A stretch of DNA of 64,000 nt. Origin: Clostridia bacterium (GTDB lineage Bacteria > Bacillota > Clostridia > Christensenellales > Pumilibacteraceae). The position numbers and the translations under genes are program-made. Shown here in pieces: positions 52,688 through 61,534 of this stretch; within the stretch, counting starts at the first letter, position 1, and each line of letters begins with the position of its first letter. The stretch lies in assembly GCA_900767465.1 (NCBI GenBank), contig CAAGAW010000039.1, positions 1 through 64,000 of the forward strand. Reading direction: 5' to 3'. The notes under the pieces were generated by a model that did not search any database, was not told the DNA's origin, and saw nothing but the letters and a program-made list of their open reading frames with translations.

Positions 52688-52927
52688 TCAGTCCAGCAGA
52701 TTTTCCATCTTCCAGTACGGGTCGGAAAAGAAGTCGCTCAGTTCAATCCCGAGTGCCTGACATATCGCATAAATGCTTTTAAGGCTTACCGACTGATTCC
52801 GCTTGTTTCGTATGTCGCTAAGCGTCGCCTGCGTAAGACCCGACAGCCGACTGAGTTTATAAGACGTCATATTTCTCTCGTTCAGAATACTGTATATTTT
52901 TTCGGATAACGCTTCCGATAAAGTCAT
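52688..52927 (-). CDS. XRE-family helix-turn-helix regulator
   Basis: A 79-residue, one-domain regulator: KIYSILNERNMTSYKLSRLS then GLTQATLSDIRNKRN is the helix-turn-helix, and SLKSIYAICQALGIELSDFF completes the fold. It follows GAGGTGGATTC. Upstream, in the 130 bp shared with the divergent hypothetical gene and germination operon, is a 26-bp perfect palindrome overlapping the divergent promoter; such an arrangement is typical for self-regulating operators. Confidence 0.9.
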   Translation of the reverse strand: MTLSEALSEKIYSILNERNMTSYKLSRLSGLTQATLSDIRNKRNQSVSLKSIYAICQALGIELSDFFSDPYWKMENLLD

Positions 52928-52987
52928 GAATCCACCTCTTGATTTTATGATCTTTCGCTAAGTTGAGTATAGACCTATCCTGCATAA

Positions 52988-53013
52988 AAGTACTTAATAA
53001 TTATTAAGTACTT
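52988..53013. promoter_or_regulatory. 26-bp perfect palindrome, candidate operator of the XRE regulator
   Basis: The half-site AAGTACTTAATAA (52988-53000) is followed immediately by its exact complement (53001-53013). It ends one base inside the -35 of the plus-strand promoter, so binding would occlude that promoter. Confidence 0.75.
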
Positions 53014-53040
53014 GATTTTATTTAATTATTGTGATATAAT
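53012..53040 (+). promoter_or_regulatory. Promoter in front of the small hypothetical gene and germination operon
   Basis: TTGATT (53012-53017), 17-bp spacer, TATAAT (53035-53040). Its -35 overlaps the palindrome. Confidence 0.75.
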
Positions 53041-53058
53041 CGTTTCGTGGAGGACGAA

Positions 53059-53310
53059 ATGCGCATAGATTTTTCGGACGAGAACATAAAACCGATTGCC
53101 GGAGACGTCGCGCTTCTCGCTTACGCGTACTATATAAAGTTCGGCGCGACGGAGGCGGAGGAAACGGCGGTTTTTCGTCTTGGTGAGTTTCTGAATTCGC
53201 GACTCGGAGAGGTTTACGCGGACAAAGCGGTACGGCTCGCCGCGAAACTTGACGGAATTTTGTCCGGATATCACGAATTTGCCGCCGCCGTGCTCGAAAA
53301 CTTCGGGTAA
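53059..53310 (+). CDS. Small hypothetical protein upstream of germinant receptor genes (83 aa)
   Basis: The ATG at 53059 follows GGAGGAC and gives an 83-residue helical protein (VALLAYAYYIKFGATEAEET, LAAKLDGILSGYHEFAAAVL). An earlier GTG at 53047 would put the Shine-Dalgarno inside the gene. I do not recognise the family. It is the first gene after the palindrome-bearing promoter and is followed by gerA 57 bp later. It may be expressed with it. Confidence 0.6.
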   Translation: MRIDFSDENIKPIAGDVALLAYAYYIKFGATEAEETAVFRLGEFLNSRLGEVYADKAVRLAAKLDGILSGYHEFAAAVLENFG

Positions 53311-53367
53311 GGTCGGCGTTTTGTCGGAAAATAAATAAAAATCGCCTGCCGCGGGTACATTAACCGT

Positions 53368-54801
53368 ATGGAAAGAGCGAAAGAATTGTTAAAGCCGTTC
53401 GCTTCGCCCGAACTTCTTGTCCGAAGAAGTTTTGCAGTAGGGAGCAGGGAAGCCGAACTCATTTATAATCCGGATCTTGCCAACGCCGATCTTCTTTCGA
53501 GGTTGCTCGTGTCGATCGGCGATTTTCGCGCGCGCACGTTTACGGCTGCCGATCTTACGGAAAAGGTTATTTGCGTCGCCGAGTGCTGCGGCGAATCGGA
53601 TATCGACAAAGTCCGCGAAGGTCTGCTTGACGGCGACGCCGCGCTTGTGGTGGACGGACTTGACGAAATTTTAGTGATAAATATCCGCAAGTGGGACAAA
53701 CGCGCGGTTGCCGAGCCGCCCACTTCCACCGTAATGCGCGGACCCCGCGAAGGGTTTATCGAGGATCTCAAAACCAACCTCTCACTTATCGAGCGGCGTT
53801 TGCGCACGCCCGCGCTTGCGATCGAAAAGACGAAAATCGGGCGGCAGAGCAACACCGCCGTCGCAATCGTGTACCTGTCGTCCGTCGCCGCGCCCGAAAC
53901 GGTAAAAGAGGTTCGCGAAAGACTTTGCAAAATCGACATCGACGCGCTTATCGACAGTCACTACGTCCAGCCGCTGCTCGAAGATAAGCCGTTTTCTATC
54001 TTTCACCAGACGGGGGTAACCGAAAAACCGGATATCGTTGTCGGCAAACTTTCAGAGGGGAGAGTCGCCATACTCGTTGACGGCTCGCCGATGGCTATCA
54101 CCGTGCCGTTTATGCTCGTCGAAGATTACCATTCGAGCGAGGACTATTACGAGCGTTCGTCGCTGGCGACGTTTTTGCGTATGGTAAGGTTCGTGTCCGT
54201 GTTTTTCGCGATATTGCTTCCTGGGCTTTACGTCGCGCTCGAACAGTACCATTACAGCGTGATTCCGTTGCGCTTTCTTATAACGGTCATGACGGCGGTA
54301 AACGGCATACCGCTTTCGCCGCTCAGCGAAATAATCTTCGTAATAATGCTGTTCGAGATTATCCGCGAAGCAAGCGTGCGTATGCCGCGGGCGGTCGGTA
54401 TGGCAATGAGTATCGTCGGTGCGCTCGTTCTCGGCGATACGGCTGTAAAAGCGGGTATAATCAGTTCGCCCGCCGTTATGATTACCGCGCTTAGTTCGAT
54501 CGCGCTCTATACCGCGCCTAATCAGGAAGGAACGCTTACGCTTTTACGCATCGCGTTTACGCTGCTCGGAGGCTTCGGCGGAATGTATCTGCTTATACTC
54601 GGTTCGCTGTATCTGCTCGTGTATCTCAGTTCGCTGCAAAGTTTCGGCGTGCCTTATACCGCGCCGTTCGCGCCGTTTATTCCGTCCGACATGAAGGATT
54701 CTGTGTACCGCGCGTCGCTGCTTCGGATGTCGAAACGCCCTAAAGCCATAAAAAACGTAAACGAGACAAGACAAGGGGAGGATAACGGAAGTGCAAAGTA
54801 A
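53368..54801 (+). CDS. gerAA: Spore germination protein GerA-type (receptor subunit A)
   Basis: Subunit A of the spore germinant receptor in the inner spore membrane. The 477-residue product has the large N-terminal cytoplasmic domain, SMxIT-like VDGSPMAITVPFMLVEDY and HSSEDYYERSSLATFLRMVR before the first membrane segments, then 4-6 hydrophobic stretches (VSVFFAILLPGLYVALEQYH, ILGSLYLLVYLSSLQSF). The pattern matches the GerA/SpoVAF family. No good RBS is visible before the ATG at 53368. It overlaps the next gene by 11 bp. Confidence 0.92.
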   Translation: MERAKELLKPFASPELLVRRSFAVGSREAELIYNPDLANADLLSRLLVSIGDFRARTFTAADLTEKVICVAECCGESDIDKVREGLLDGDAALVVDGLDEILVINIRKWDKRAVAEPPTSTVMRGPREGFIEDLKTNLSLIERRLRTPALAIEKTKIGRQSNTAVAIVYLSSVAAPETVKEVRERLCKIDIDALIDSHYVQPLLEDKPFSIFHQTGVTEKPDIVVGKLSEGRVAILVDGSPMAITVPFMLVEDYHSSEDYYERSSLATFLRMVRFVSVFFAILLPGLYVALEQYHYSVIPLRFLITVMTAVNGIPLSPLSEIIFVIMLFEIIREASVRMPRAVGMAMSIVGALVLGDTAVKAGIISSPAVMITALSSIALYTAPNQEGTLTLLRIAFTLLGGFGGMYLLILGSLYLLVYLSSLQSFGVPYTAPFAPFIPSDMKDSVYRASLLRMSKRPKAIKNVNETRQGEDNGSAK

Positions 54802-55927
54802 AGACGGTATTTCTTCAAAACAGTTCATCGTATTGCTGTTTCTCGTCACGCTCGCGATAAAAATGTTCATGCTACCCTCGCTCATATTGCGAACGGTCGG
54901 AAAGGACGGCTATCTCATAATAGTCGCGTATACGTTGTTCGAGTTTGTCGGTCTCGGACTCCTTCTCGCCGCCGTCGTCCGCAATCCCGACAAAACGCTT
55001 TTCGACATTCTGTCCGACGCGACGGGCAAGGTGGTTTCGCGCATAATCGTAACTTTTATAATCGCGTTCGCGCTCGTTAAAGCAACGATAGTCATCAGCG
55101 AAATCAAAATGTTTTTCGCCGTGATTATGTACCGCGACATAAACTGGGCGATACTTGCCGTGCCGCTTTTTGCAGTGCTTACGGCAATGTCGGTGCGCCC
55201 GCTGCGATCGATAGGTCGTACTGCCGAACTCGTGTTTCCCGTAGTCGCGCTGAGTACGTTTATACTTGCCGCGCTTTTGTTTGGCGATATTCGTCCCGAA
55301 AACCTGTTGCCCGTTATGCCCGAAGGCGCGGGTAAAGTTGCGGACGGGGTGAGAAAATTCGCGATGTGGTTCGGCGATACCACGTTCCTCGCGCTGTTTC
55401 TCGGGCGGGTGAAAGTGAGCCGTAAACTCGTCGCGGGCGCGTTTATCGCAAAACTCGTCGCAAGCCTTATAGTGATATTTTTTACGGTCGTACTGTTCGC
55501 AAGTTACGCCAACGTGTCCACGCTTATCGACTACGGCAACAACGTAAGCAATATGACTCAACTCTCGCTCGGATCGCAGGATTACGGGCGGTTCGACCTG
55601 CTTTTTTACTGTGTGTGGATTTTCAGCGTGTTCCTTAAACTCGGAATAGTTTTCTGCCTTATAACGCAAAGCGTTTCGTTTCTGTTTTCGACCGACCGAA
55701 AATACCTCGTCTCGATAATTACGGCGGCGGTTGTGTTCGTAATCACTACGTTTTTTATAAAAAACGAAGAAGTTTCTTATCTTTTCGCCACGGGAGCGGT
55801 AAGGTATTTCGTGTTTCCGGCGGGATATCTCACACCCGTAATCGCGTTCGCGTGCGGGCGTATCGCTTATAAATCGAATCGTTACGGAGGGGTCTATGAA
55901 CAAAACGAAGACGAGCGGCAAAGTTAA
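54791..55927 (+). CDS. gerAB: Spore germination protein GerB-type permease (receptor subunit B)
   Basis: A 378-residue amino-acid-permease-like protein with about ten membrane segments (SSKQFIVLLFLVTLAIKMFM, then YLIIVAYTLFEFVGLGLLLA, ending FPAGYLTPVIAFACGRI). It starts at GTG 54791 after GGGGAGGATAACG, inside the gerA reading frame. It is the predicted ligand-binding partner in germinant receptors. It overlaps gerC by 32 bp. The order A-B-C is the usual tricistronic arrangement. Confidence 0.92.
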   Translation: MQSKDGISSKQFIVLLFLVTLAIKMFMLPSLILRTVGKDGYLIIVAYTLFEFVGLGLLLAAVVRNPDKTLFDILSDATGKVVSRIIVTFIIAFALVKATIVISEIKMFFAVIMYRDINWAILAVPLFAVLTAMSVRPLRSIGRTAELVFPVVALSTFILAALLFGDIRPENLLPVMPEGAGKVADGVRKFAMWFGDTTFLALFLGRVKVSRKLVAGAFIAKLVASLIVIFFTVVLFASYANVSTLIDYGNNVSNMTQLSLGSQDYGRFDLLFYCVWIFSVFLKLGIVFCLITQSVSFLFSTDRKYLVSIITAAVVFVITTFFIKNEEVSYLFATGAVRYFVFPAGYLTPVIAFACGRIAYKSNRYGGVYEQNEDERQS

Positions 55928-57143
55928 AAAACTACGGATTTATTCGGTACTCGCGTTCGCGTTCATGCTCGTACTCGTGCTTATGCCGCGTCAGAGTTCG
56001 GGCATGCCGGAAATCGAAAACAAACTGCTTATCACGACTATCGGGATAGACAAAACGACGGACGGGTACTCGGTAAGCGCGGTGGTAGTTATGCCGCAGG
56101 AAAACCACGGCGGCTCGGTCAGCAAAATCGAGGCGGACGCCGAAGGCAAATCGCTGTCCGAGGCACTCGAGCAGATGAGTATCAAAATGGGTAAGCCGCT
56201 CGAACTCGGGCTTTGCGGACTCGTAATCGTGGGCGATACGTTCGGAAAAGAGGCGATAACCCCGCATTTAAGTTATCTCCTCTCGTCCGGTAAAATTATT
56301 CCCGGCGCGTTTCTCGTCGCTTCTACGGACGGCAAATCGGCTAAAAAAGCCATAGAACTCGCCAATAAACTGTCCGACGCAACCAGCAACGTTCTCGGCA
56401 AACTCATCGAATACAACGCGGTCGAGAGCAATCTTCCCGTCGTAAGTATGCTTCGGTTTCTGAGCGAAAGCAACCGTAAGGGCGAAAGTTCGTTTATGCC
56501 GTGTCTCGAAATCGACGAGGGAGACGCGGAACAGGGCAACGAAAAAGGCGAATCTTCGGGCGGCGGCGAATCCTCGGGCGGTTCGTTCGGAGGTACGGGG
56601 ACGGGAAGAAAGAGCGAGATCAGGTCGCTCGGAAAAATCGCCGTTTACAAGTCGGGCGTCAGGATCGCCGTTGCCGACGAGGAAATCACTCGCGGTTACA
56701 CATGGTCGGACAGAAAGTCCACGCTCGGGCTTATCACGCTCGACGACTTTATCGTGCGGGACAAAAACTACGGTGCGGTTCATTGCCAGATGCTTGCGAA
56801 AAATTACTCGATAAAAACCGAAATCGCGACCGGGCCGGAAGTTACCGTAAACGTAAAAGTAAAACTCGCGCTCGAAGAAAGAAGCAAACTCGGCGACCTC
56901 GTCCGCAAAGGGATGGCTACCGAACGAGAAATAGAGGACGCGCTCAGAAGCGGATTTTCGAAGGAAATCGAAAACGAAATAATCGCCGCAACCGAATTTA
57001 TGAAGTCGATCGGGTGCGACGCCTTCGGATTCGAGGACGATATGTACCGCCGCCGTTTCCGCAACTATTCGGCGTACGAAAACAAAGATACCGTTCTAAG
57101 CGATCTTAAGTTGAAATGCAATATAAAAATCGCGATCGAATAG
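55896..57143 (+). CDS. gerAC: Germination protein GerC-type (receptor subunit C), without lipobox
   Basis: The 415-residue product has Ger(x)C features: ENKLLITTIGIDKTTDGYSV, GLCGLVIVGDTFGKEAITPH and the C-terminal DAFGFEDDMYRRRFRNYS. The typical N-terminal lipobox and G-C-W motif are absent: after the membrane segment (YSVLAFAFMLVLVLM) come PRQSSGMPEIE with no Cys. It may be anchored by this segment instead of by lipid. A Gly/Ser-rich insert (GESSGGGESSGGSFGGTGTG) lies near residue 220. The start at 55896 follows GGAGGGGTCT inside gerB. Confidence 0.9.
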   Translation: MNKTKTSGKVKKLRIYSVLAFAFMLVLVLMPRQSSGMPEIENKLLITTIGIDKTTDGYSVSAVVVMPQENHGGSVSKIEADAEGKSLSEALEQMSIKMGKPLELGLCGLVIVGDTFGKEAITPHLSYLLSSGKIIPGAFLVASTDGKSAKKAIELANKLSDATSNVLGKLIEYNAVESNLPVVSMLRFLSESNRKGESSFMPCLEIDEGDAEQGNEKGESSGGGESSGGSFGGTGTGRKSEIRSLGKIAVYKSGVRIAVADEEITRGYTWSDRKSTLGLITLDDFIVRDKNYGAVHCQMLAKNYSIKTEIATGPEVTVNVKVKLALEERSKLGDLVRKGMATEREIEDALRSGFSKEIENEIIAATEFMKSIGCDAFGFEDDMYRRRFRNYSAYENKDTVLSDLKLKCNIKIAIE

Positions 57144-57180
57144 GCTCATATTTTCGTTTCGCCGGCAGTATAATTTAGCG

Positions 57181-58080
57181 ATGGACGAGCGGCGAAAAAA
57201 CGATAAACGGGCAAGATTGCCGAAACTGAAAATTTCGCCCGTACTCTACGTTATGATTGCCGCATTCTGCGCTTTCGGGTATTACGAAGAGGTCTTATCC
57301 TACCTCGCCGCGGTTGTTCTTCACGAATTGTCTCATGCCGCTTTGTCGAAAAAACTCGGATACGTATTAACGGAATTCCGACTTATGCCGTACGGAGCCG
57401 CGCTTATAGGCGAGTACGAAAGCGCGTCCGCCCGCGACGAAATCGCTATAGCGGCAATAGGTCCCGCGTGTAATTTTTTTCTGCTTCTTATAACGGTTGC
57501 GGCGTGGTGGCTTTGCCCCGCGTTTTACGACTTTACGGCGTGTTTTGCCGCGGCTAACCTGTGTCTCGTCGTCGTAAATCTTCTGCCCGTGTTTCCGCTC
57601 GACGGCGGCAGAATTCTGCTTGCCGCATTGTCCCGATGCCGTTCGCGTTCCGTCGCGCTTAAAAAAATGAAAATCGTTTCGTTCGCGTTCGGCGCGGCTT
57701 TTGCCGCGTTGTTTCTTATAAGTTTCGCATTCGGCGTAAATTTTTCGTTCGCGACGATGTCGGCGTTTATCGTATCGTCCGCTGCCGTGCCCGCAGGAAA
57801 GGGAGGTTATGAGAGCGTGTACCGCGTCGCGTACCGGACCGAAAAAATCGAGCGCGGTTTGCGCGTCAGACGGATTATGGTATCGTCCGGAACCGCCGCC
57901 GCACGGCTTCGACGGCTTTTATCGCCCGACCGATATACCGTTTTTTCGGTCGTGTCGCCTGCGCTCGGAACTCTCGGCGAAATAACCGAAAGCGACGTTG
58001 ATTCGGCTTATCCCGACGAAACCGCGGCAGAACTGCTCGAAAAATCGCGTGCGAGCGGTAAAAAACCGCGAAGTTTTTAA
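57181..58080 (+). CDS. spoIVFB: M50 intramembrane metalloprotease, SpoIVFB-like
   Basis: A 299-residue site-2-protease family member. The zinc motif is VVLHELSHAAL (His48-Glu49-His52) within a membrane segment, and the second metal ligand Asp is in NLLPVFPLDGGRIL (about 136-149). Several hydrophobic segments precede a C-terminal cytoplasmic domain of about 100 residues that is like the CBS-containing tail of SpoIVFB. In sporulating Firmicutes SpoIVFB cleaves pro-sigma-K in the mother cell. Position just upstream of RNase E/G agrees with the common spoIVFB-rng context. A TATAAT precedes the start at 57168. Confidence 0.82.
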   Translation: MDERRKNDKRARLPKLKISPVLYVMIAAFCAFGYYEEVLSYLAAVVLHELSHAALSKKLGYVLTEFRLMPYGAALIGEYESASARDEIAIAAIGPACNFFLLLITVAAWWLCPAFYDFTACFAAANLCLVVVNLLPVFPLDGGRILLAALSRCRSRSVALKKMKIVSFAFGAAFAALFLISFAFGVNFSFATMSAFIVSSAAVPAGKGGYESVYRVAYRTEKIERGLRVRRIMVSSGTAAARLRRLLSPDRYTVFSVVSPALGTLGEITESDVDSAYPDETAAELLEKSRASGKKPRSF

Positions 58081-58109
58081 TTTTTTTCGCGCAGAACGTA
58101 CTATTTTCG

Positions 58110-58138
58110 TTGTTAAAGCAAGAATAATGTGGTATAAT
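58110..58138 (+). promoter_or_regulatory. Promoter of the RNase E/G gene
   Basis: TTGTTA (58110-58115), 17-bp spacer, TATAAT (58133-58138), about 36 bp before the TTG start. Confidence 0.65.
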
Positions 58139-58173
58139 GGTGAAAACAGTTACATCGGAGCGCGGATATTCAC

Positions 58174-59676
58174 TTGAAAACGGGTCTTATTCTGATAGAC
58201 GTAGAGTCCTATATGTCGAGCGTTTCGTTGATAGAAGCGGGCAAACTCAAAGAGCATTACGTAGAATATAAAGAGTCCACGTACATCACCGGAAACATCT
58301 ATAAAGGCAAAGTCGTAAACGTTTTAACCGGTCTGCAATCGGCGTTCGTCGATTTCGGAGGACAGCGTAACGGCTTTTTGTCCGTCGGCGAAACGGTAAA
58401 TCACCGCAGCGTTCTTGCCGCTGCCGGCGTTCTTCCCACGGGCTTAGGAGTAAAGGAAGGCGATTACGTAATGGTTCAGGCGACCAAGGAGGAAATCGGC
58501 AACAAGGGCGCGCGCCTCACAAGCACGGTTTCGATTCCCGGTCGTTATCTCATTTTCCTTCCCACGCTCGATTTCGTGGGCGTATCCAACAAAATCACCG
58601 ACGAGCCGACCCGCGAAAAACTTACTAAATTTGCCGAAAAACTTCGCCCCGCCGGCGCGGGATTCATTATCCGCACGGCTTGTCTCGAAGCGAAAAAAGG
58701 CGAGATCGCGGAAGAGGCGAAACGGCTTATAAATCAGTGGAAAAAAGTCAGTGATGCGTACGACAAAACGGACGGAATCGGTCAGGTTTACAGCGACGGC
58801 GATTTCGTTTTCCGCTCGGTACGCGATATGCTTTCGCAAAACGTGGACGCGATAGTTTGCAACGACCGCACGGTAACCGAATCGCTTAAAGCGGTGTTCG
58901 GGGAAAGAAACCTCGATTACGCCGACCGCGTTCGGCTGTACGCCGGACAGTACGATATACTCGACGCGTACGGCGTGATGGGCGAAGTGGACAGGCTTCT
59001 CGATCATAAAGTCAAACTTCGTTCGGGCGTGTCGCTCGTGTTCGACTACACCGAGGCTCTTACCGTCATCGACGTAAATACTTCGGGTTTTGCGCGCGGA
59101 ACAAACCACGAAGAAACGGTTTTTCGCGCAAACCTCGACGCCGCCCGCGAGATCGCGCGGCAGATACGGCTCCGCAACATCGGCGGCATTATCGTAATCG
59201 ACTTTATCGATATGACGGACGACGCGCATAAGGAGGCGGTAGTGGAGGAACTTCGCCGCGAAATGCTTTTCGACCGCACCAAAACCCGCGTTATCGGAAT
59301 GTCGTCGCTCGGACTCGTCGAAGTTACGCGCAAAAAAGTGGGCAGGGAAATAAGCACCGTTCTATTGGACCGTTGCCCGTTCTGTAACGGCGACGCTCAC
59401 GCTCAGTCGGTGGACTACGTCGCGCGCAAGATCAAAGTCATGCTCCGCCGTCTTTTCGCCGACGACAAAAACAAAGCGGCTATCGTAACGCTCAATGCCC
59501 GTCTTGCGGACGCAATGTTCGCGGGCAAGTATTTTACCGAAGACTGCGAAACGACGTGGCGGGACAAACGTATTTACCTCGTGCCCGATCCGAATCTGCT
59601 CAATCGCGATTTCAGCGTAAAAGGCAGCGAGGACAGCGCGGTCACCGTACCCGCTCACGCACGCCTGTTGTACTGA
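58174..59676 (+). CDS. rng: Ribonuclease E/G family endoribonuclease
   Basis: Endonucleolytic processing and turnover of RNA. The TTG start at 58174 gives a 500-residue product: N-terminal S1 domain (YITGNIYKGKVVNVLTGLQS), then the RNase E/G catalytic part with the metal-binding aspartates in AVTVIDVNTSGF-like TVIDVNTSGFARG (about 298) and GGIIVIDFIDM (about 340). The zinc-link cysteines CPFCNG are at about 399. The length and lack of a long C-terminal scaffold make it an RNase G-type enzyme. A GGAGCGCGG site is 12 nt upstream. Confidence 0.93.
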   Translation: MKTGLILIDVESYMSSVSLIEAGKLKEHYVEYKESTYITGNIYKGKVVNVLTGLQSAFVDFGGQRNGFLSVGETVNHRSVLAAAGVLPTGLGVKEGDYVMVQATKEEIGNKGARLTSTVSIPGRYLIFLPTLDFVGVSNKITDEPTREKLTKFAEKLRPAGAGFIIRTACLEAKKGEIAEEAKRLINQWKKVSDAYDKTDGIGQVYSDGDFVFRSVRDMLSQNVDAIVCNDRTVTESLKAVFGERNLDYADRVRLYAGQYDILDAYGVMGEVDRLLDHKVKLRSGVSLVFDYTEALTVIDVNTSGFARGTNHEETVFRANLDAAREIARQIRLRNIGGIIVIDFIDMTDDAHKEAVVEELRREMLFDRTKTRVIGMSSLGLVEVTRKKVGREISTVLLDRCPFCNGDAHAQSVDYVARKIKVMLRRLFADDKNKAAIVTLNARLADAMFAGKYFTEDCETTWRDKRIYLVPDPNLLNRDFSVKGSEDSAVTVPAHARLLY

Positions 59677-59748
59677 AAACGTTATATCGTATCGGCGTTT
59701 TTGCGACGCGGGTAGGAAAGACGGGAATGTTCCGGCGAGGAGAAAAGT

Positions 59749-60282
59749 ATGTTTTACGTCAGCAGATACGATTCGTATTCAGGCGAAATCACGCTCGCGA
59801 GTAACGGTAAAGAACTTACCGGACTTTGGTTTGACGGGCAGAAACGTTTTGCCGGCAACCTTCCCGAAGAATACGAGGAAAAGGAATTGCCGATATTCGT
59901 GCAAACGAAAAAATGGCTCGATATTTATTTTTCCGGCAAAGCGCCCGACTTCACGCCGCCCGTCGCTATGGACGGAATATCGCCGTTCCGCAAGCGCGTG
60001 TGGGAAATCATGCTCGATATTCCGTACGGACAGACGCGTACTTACGGACAGATCGCAAAGCAGATCGAGGCGGAAACGGGCAAACGGGTTTCGGCGCAAG
60101 CCGTAGGCGGCGCGGTGGGACACAACGACGTGTCGCTCGTAATACCTTGCCATAGAGTTATCGGCTCTGACGGAAACCTTACCGGATACTCGGGCGGCGT
60201 CGTCAGGAAAGCGGCGTTGCTGATAGCGGAAGGCGTCGATATGACTAATATGACCATACCGAAAAAAGGCACGGCGATATAA
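59749..60282 (+). CDS. ogt: Methylated-DNA--protein-cysteine S-methyltransferase (Ogt/AGT)
   Basis: Repairs O6-methylguanine by a suicide transfer to the active cysteine. The 177-residue protein has IPYGQTRTYGQIAKQIE and the active site SLVIPCHRVIGSDG with Cys134, then GNLTGYSGGVVRKAALL. The start at 59749 follows GGCGAGGAGAAAAGT. It is preceded by rng and ended by a terminator. No ada-type regulatory domain is present. Confidence 0.95.
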   Translation: MFYVSRYDSYSGEITLASNGKELTGLWFDGQKRFAGNLPEEYEEKELPIFVQTKKWLDIYFSGKAPDFTPPVAMDGISPFRKRVWEIMLDIPYGQTRTYGQIAKQIEAETGKRVSAQAVGGAVGHNDVSLVIPCHRVIGSDGNLTGYSGGVVRKAALLIAEGVDMTNMTIPKKGTAI

Positions 60283-60322
60283 GCCGTTGCTGCGACACGG
60301 TAAAAAATGATTCGGTAATAAT

Positions 60323-60353
60323 AAAACCTCTTCGCTACGGGAGAGGTTTTTTC
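60323..60353. terminator. Bidirectional terminator between ogt and the second two-component system
   Basis: AAAACCTCT and GAGAGGTTTT form a stem around TCGCTACGG with T-runs in both directions. Confidence 0.8.
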
Positions 60354-60355
60354 GT

Positions 60356-61534
60356 TTATTTATCCTTGTTTTCGTTTTTTGCGGGCGGCTTTTTCGGCGA
60401 GCGTTGACCTTTTTTGGCGGATTTTTTGGCTGTGGCGGCGGGTTGTTTGCCTTGCGACGGGAGCGGACAGGCTTCGGGCGGAGCGGGGAGGGTTACCGCG
60501 AAAACCGTTTTTCCGTCGCCGCTGTTTACGGTTACCGTGCCGCCGTGAAGATCGACTATCCGCTTTACTATGCTCAGTCCTATGCCGTTGCCGCGCGAGG
60601 CGTGCGAAGTGTCGCCCTGATAGAATTTATTGAAAATTTTTCCGAGGCTTTCGGACGGGATTTCCGCGCCGTAGTTGGTTATCGTCGCGCAGATAAACCG
60701 TGCGTCGCCCGCAACCGAAACCGAGATTTTACCGCCGTCCGGCGTGAATTTTATCGCGTTGTCGAAAAGGTTTATCCACACCTGTTTCATAAGTTCTTCG
60801 TCGGCTTCGATATCGTAATCGTCGAATTCCACGTCGAGATCGATATTCTTCGCCGACCATTTTTTTTCGAGTAGCAGAAGGCAGTTGCGGATCTGTTCGG
60901 ACGCGTTGAACCGCTTTTTTTCGGTAAGAATGGACATGTTTTCGACTTTGCTGAGGTTAAGCACGTTAGTGGCGAGATCGGAAAGCCGCCCTGCTTCCTC
61001 TTCGATTATTTTCAGATACTCGGCGCGCCGCTCGTCGGACAGCGAGTCGTCGGCGAGCAGTTTCGCGAATCCCGAAATGGAAACGATGGGCGTTTTGAAT
61101 TCGTGCGAGAAGTTATTGATAAAGTCCGATCGCAGCATTTCGGTGTTACCTAGTTCGGTCGCAAGCGAGTTGAACGCGTCCGCCACGCTTTTAAGCGATT
61201 TGTGCTTGCCGAGGTCTATGCGGGCGTTGTAGTTGCCCGTCGAAAGTTCGTTCAGACCGTCGATTATGTCGGCGACGGGTCGTATCGGAATTATGCTTAC
61301 TATCGCCGACGCGCCGAAGCCGAGAATTACCGAGGTTACGGCGAATATGATAAACGGCCATAATCCCCAGGTGCCGATGTCGTCCACTTTAATCGATCCT
61401 GCGCTTTGGAGAACAAGCAAAACGATAAGTTCGATCGTTACGGTGATTATAATCGACAACATAACGAGCGCGATGAAAAACCAGGTAAATTTGTACGTTT
61501 TTGCGGGTTTTTTGAACTTGAAATGCAGTTTCAT
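60356..61534 (-). CDS. Sensor histidine kinase with Lys/Pro-rich C-terminal tail
   Basis: The 392-residue protein starts at 61534 (ATGA overlap with the regulator stop). It has two membrane segments (FTWFFIALVMLSIIITVTIE and WPFIIFAVTSVILGFGASAI) with only a short loop outside, so it may sense within the membrane. HAMP-like RPVADIIDGLNELSTGN, H-box INNFSHEFKTPIVSISGFAK, N-box VWINLFDNAIKFTPDGG and RGNGIGLSIVKRIVDLHGG follow. The last 30 residues are a Lys/Pro/Ala tail (KKSAKKGQRSPKKPPAKNEN), which is not part of the kinase fold. Ligand unknown. Confidence 0.88.
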   Translation of the reverse strand: MKLHFKFKKPAKTYKFTWFFIALVMLSIIITVTIELIVLLVLQSAGSIKVDDIGTWGLWPFIIFAVTSVILGFGASAIVSIIPIRPVADIIDGLNELSTGNYNARIDLGKHKSLKSVADAFNSLATELGNTEMLRSDFINNFSHEFKTPIVSISGFAKLLADDSLSDERRAEYLKIIEEEAGRLSDLATNVLNLSKVENMSILTEKKRFNASEQIRNCLLLLEKKWSAKNIDLDVEFDDYDIEADEELMKQVWINLFDNAIKFTPDGGKISVSVAGDARFICATITNYGAEIPSESLGKIFNKFYQGDTSHASRGNGIGLSIVKRIVDLHGGTVTVNSGDGKTVFAVTLPAPPEACPLPSQGKQPAATAKKSAKKGQRSPKKPPAKNENKDK

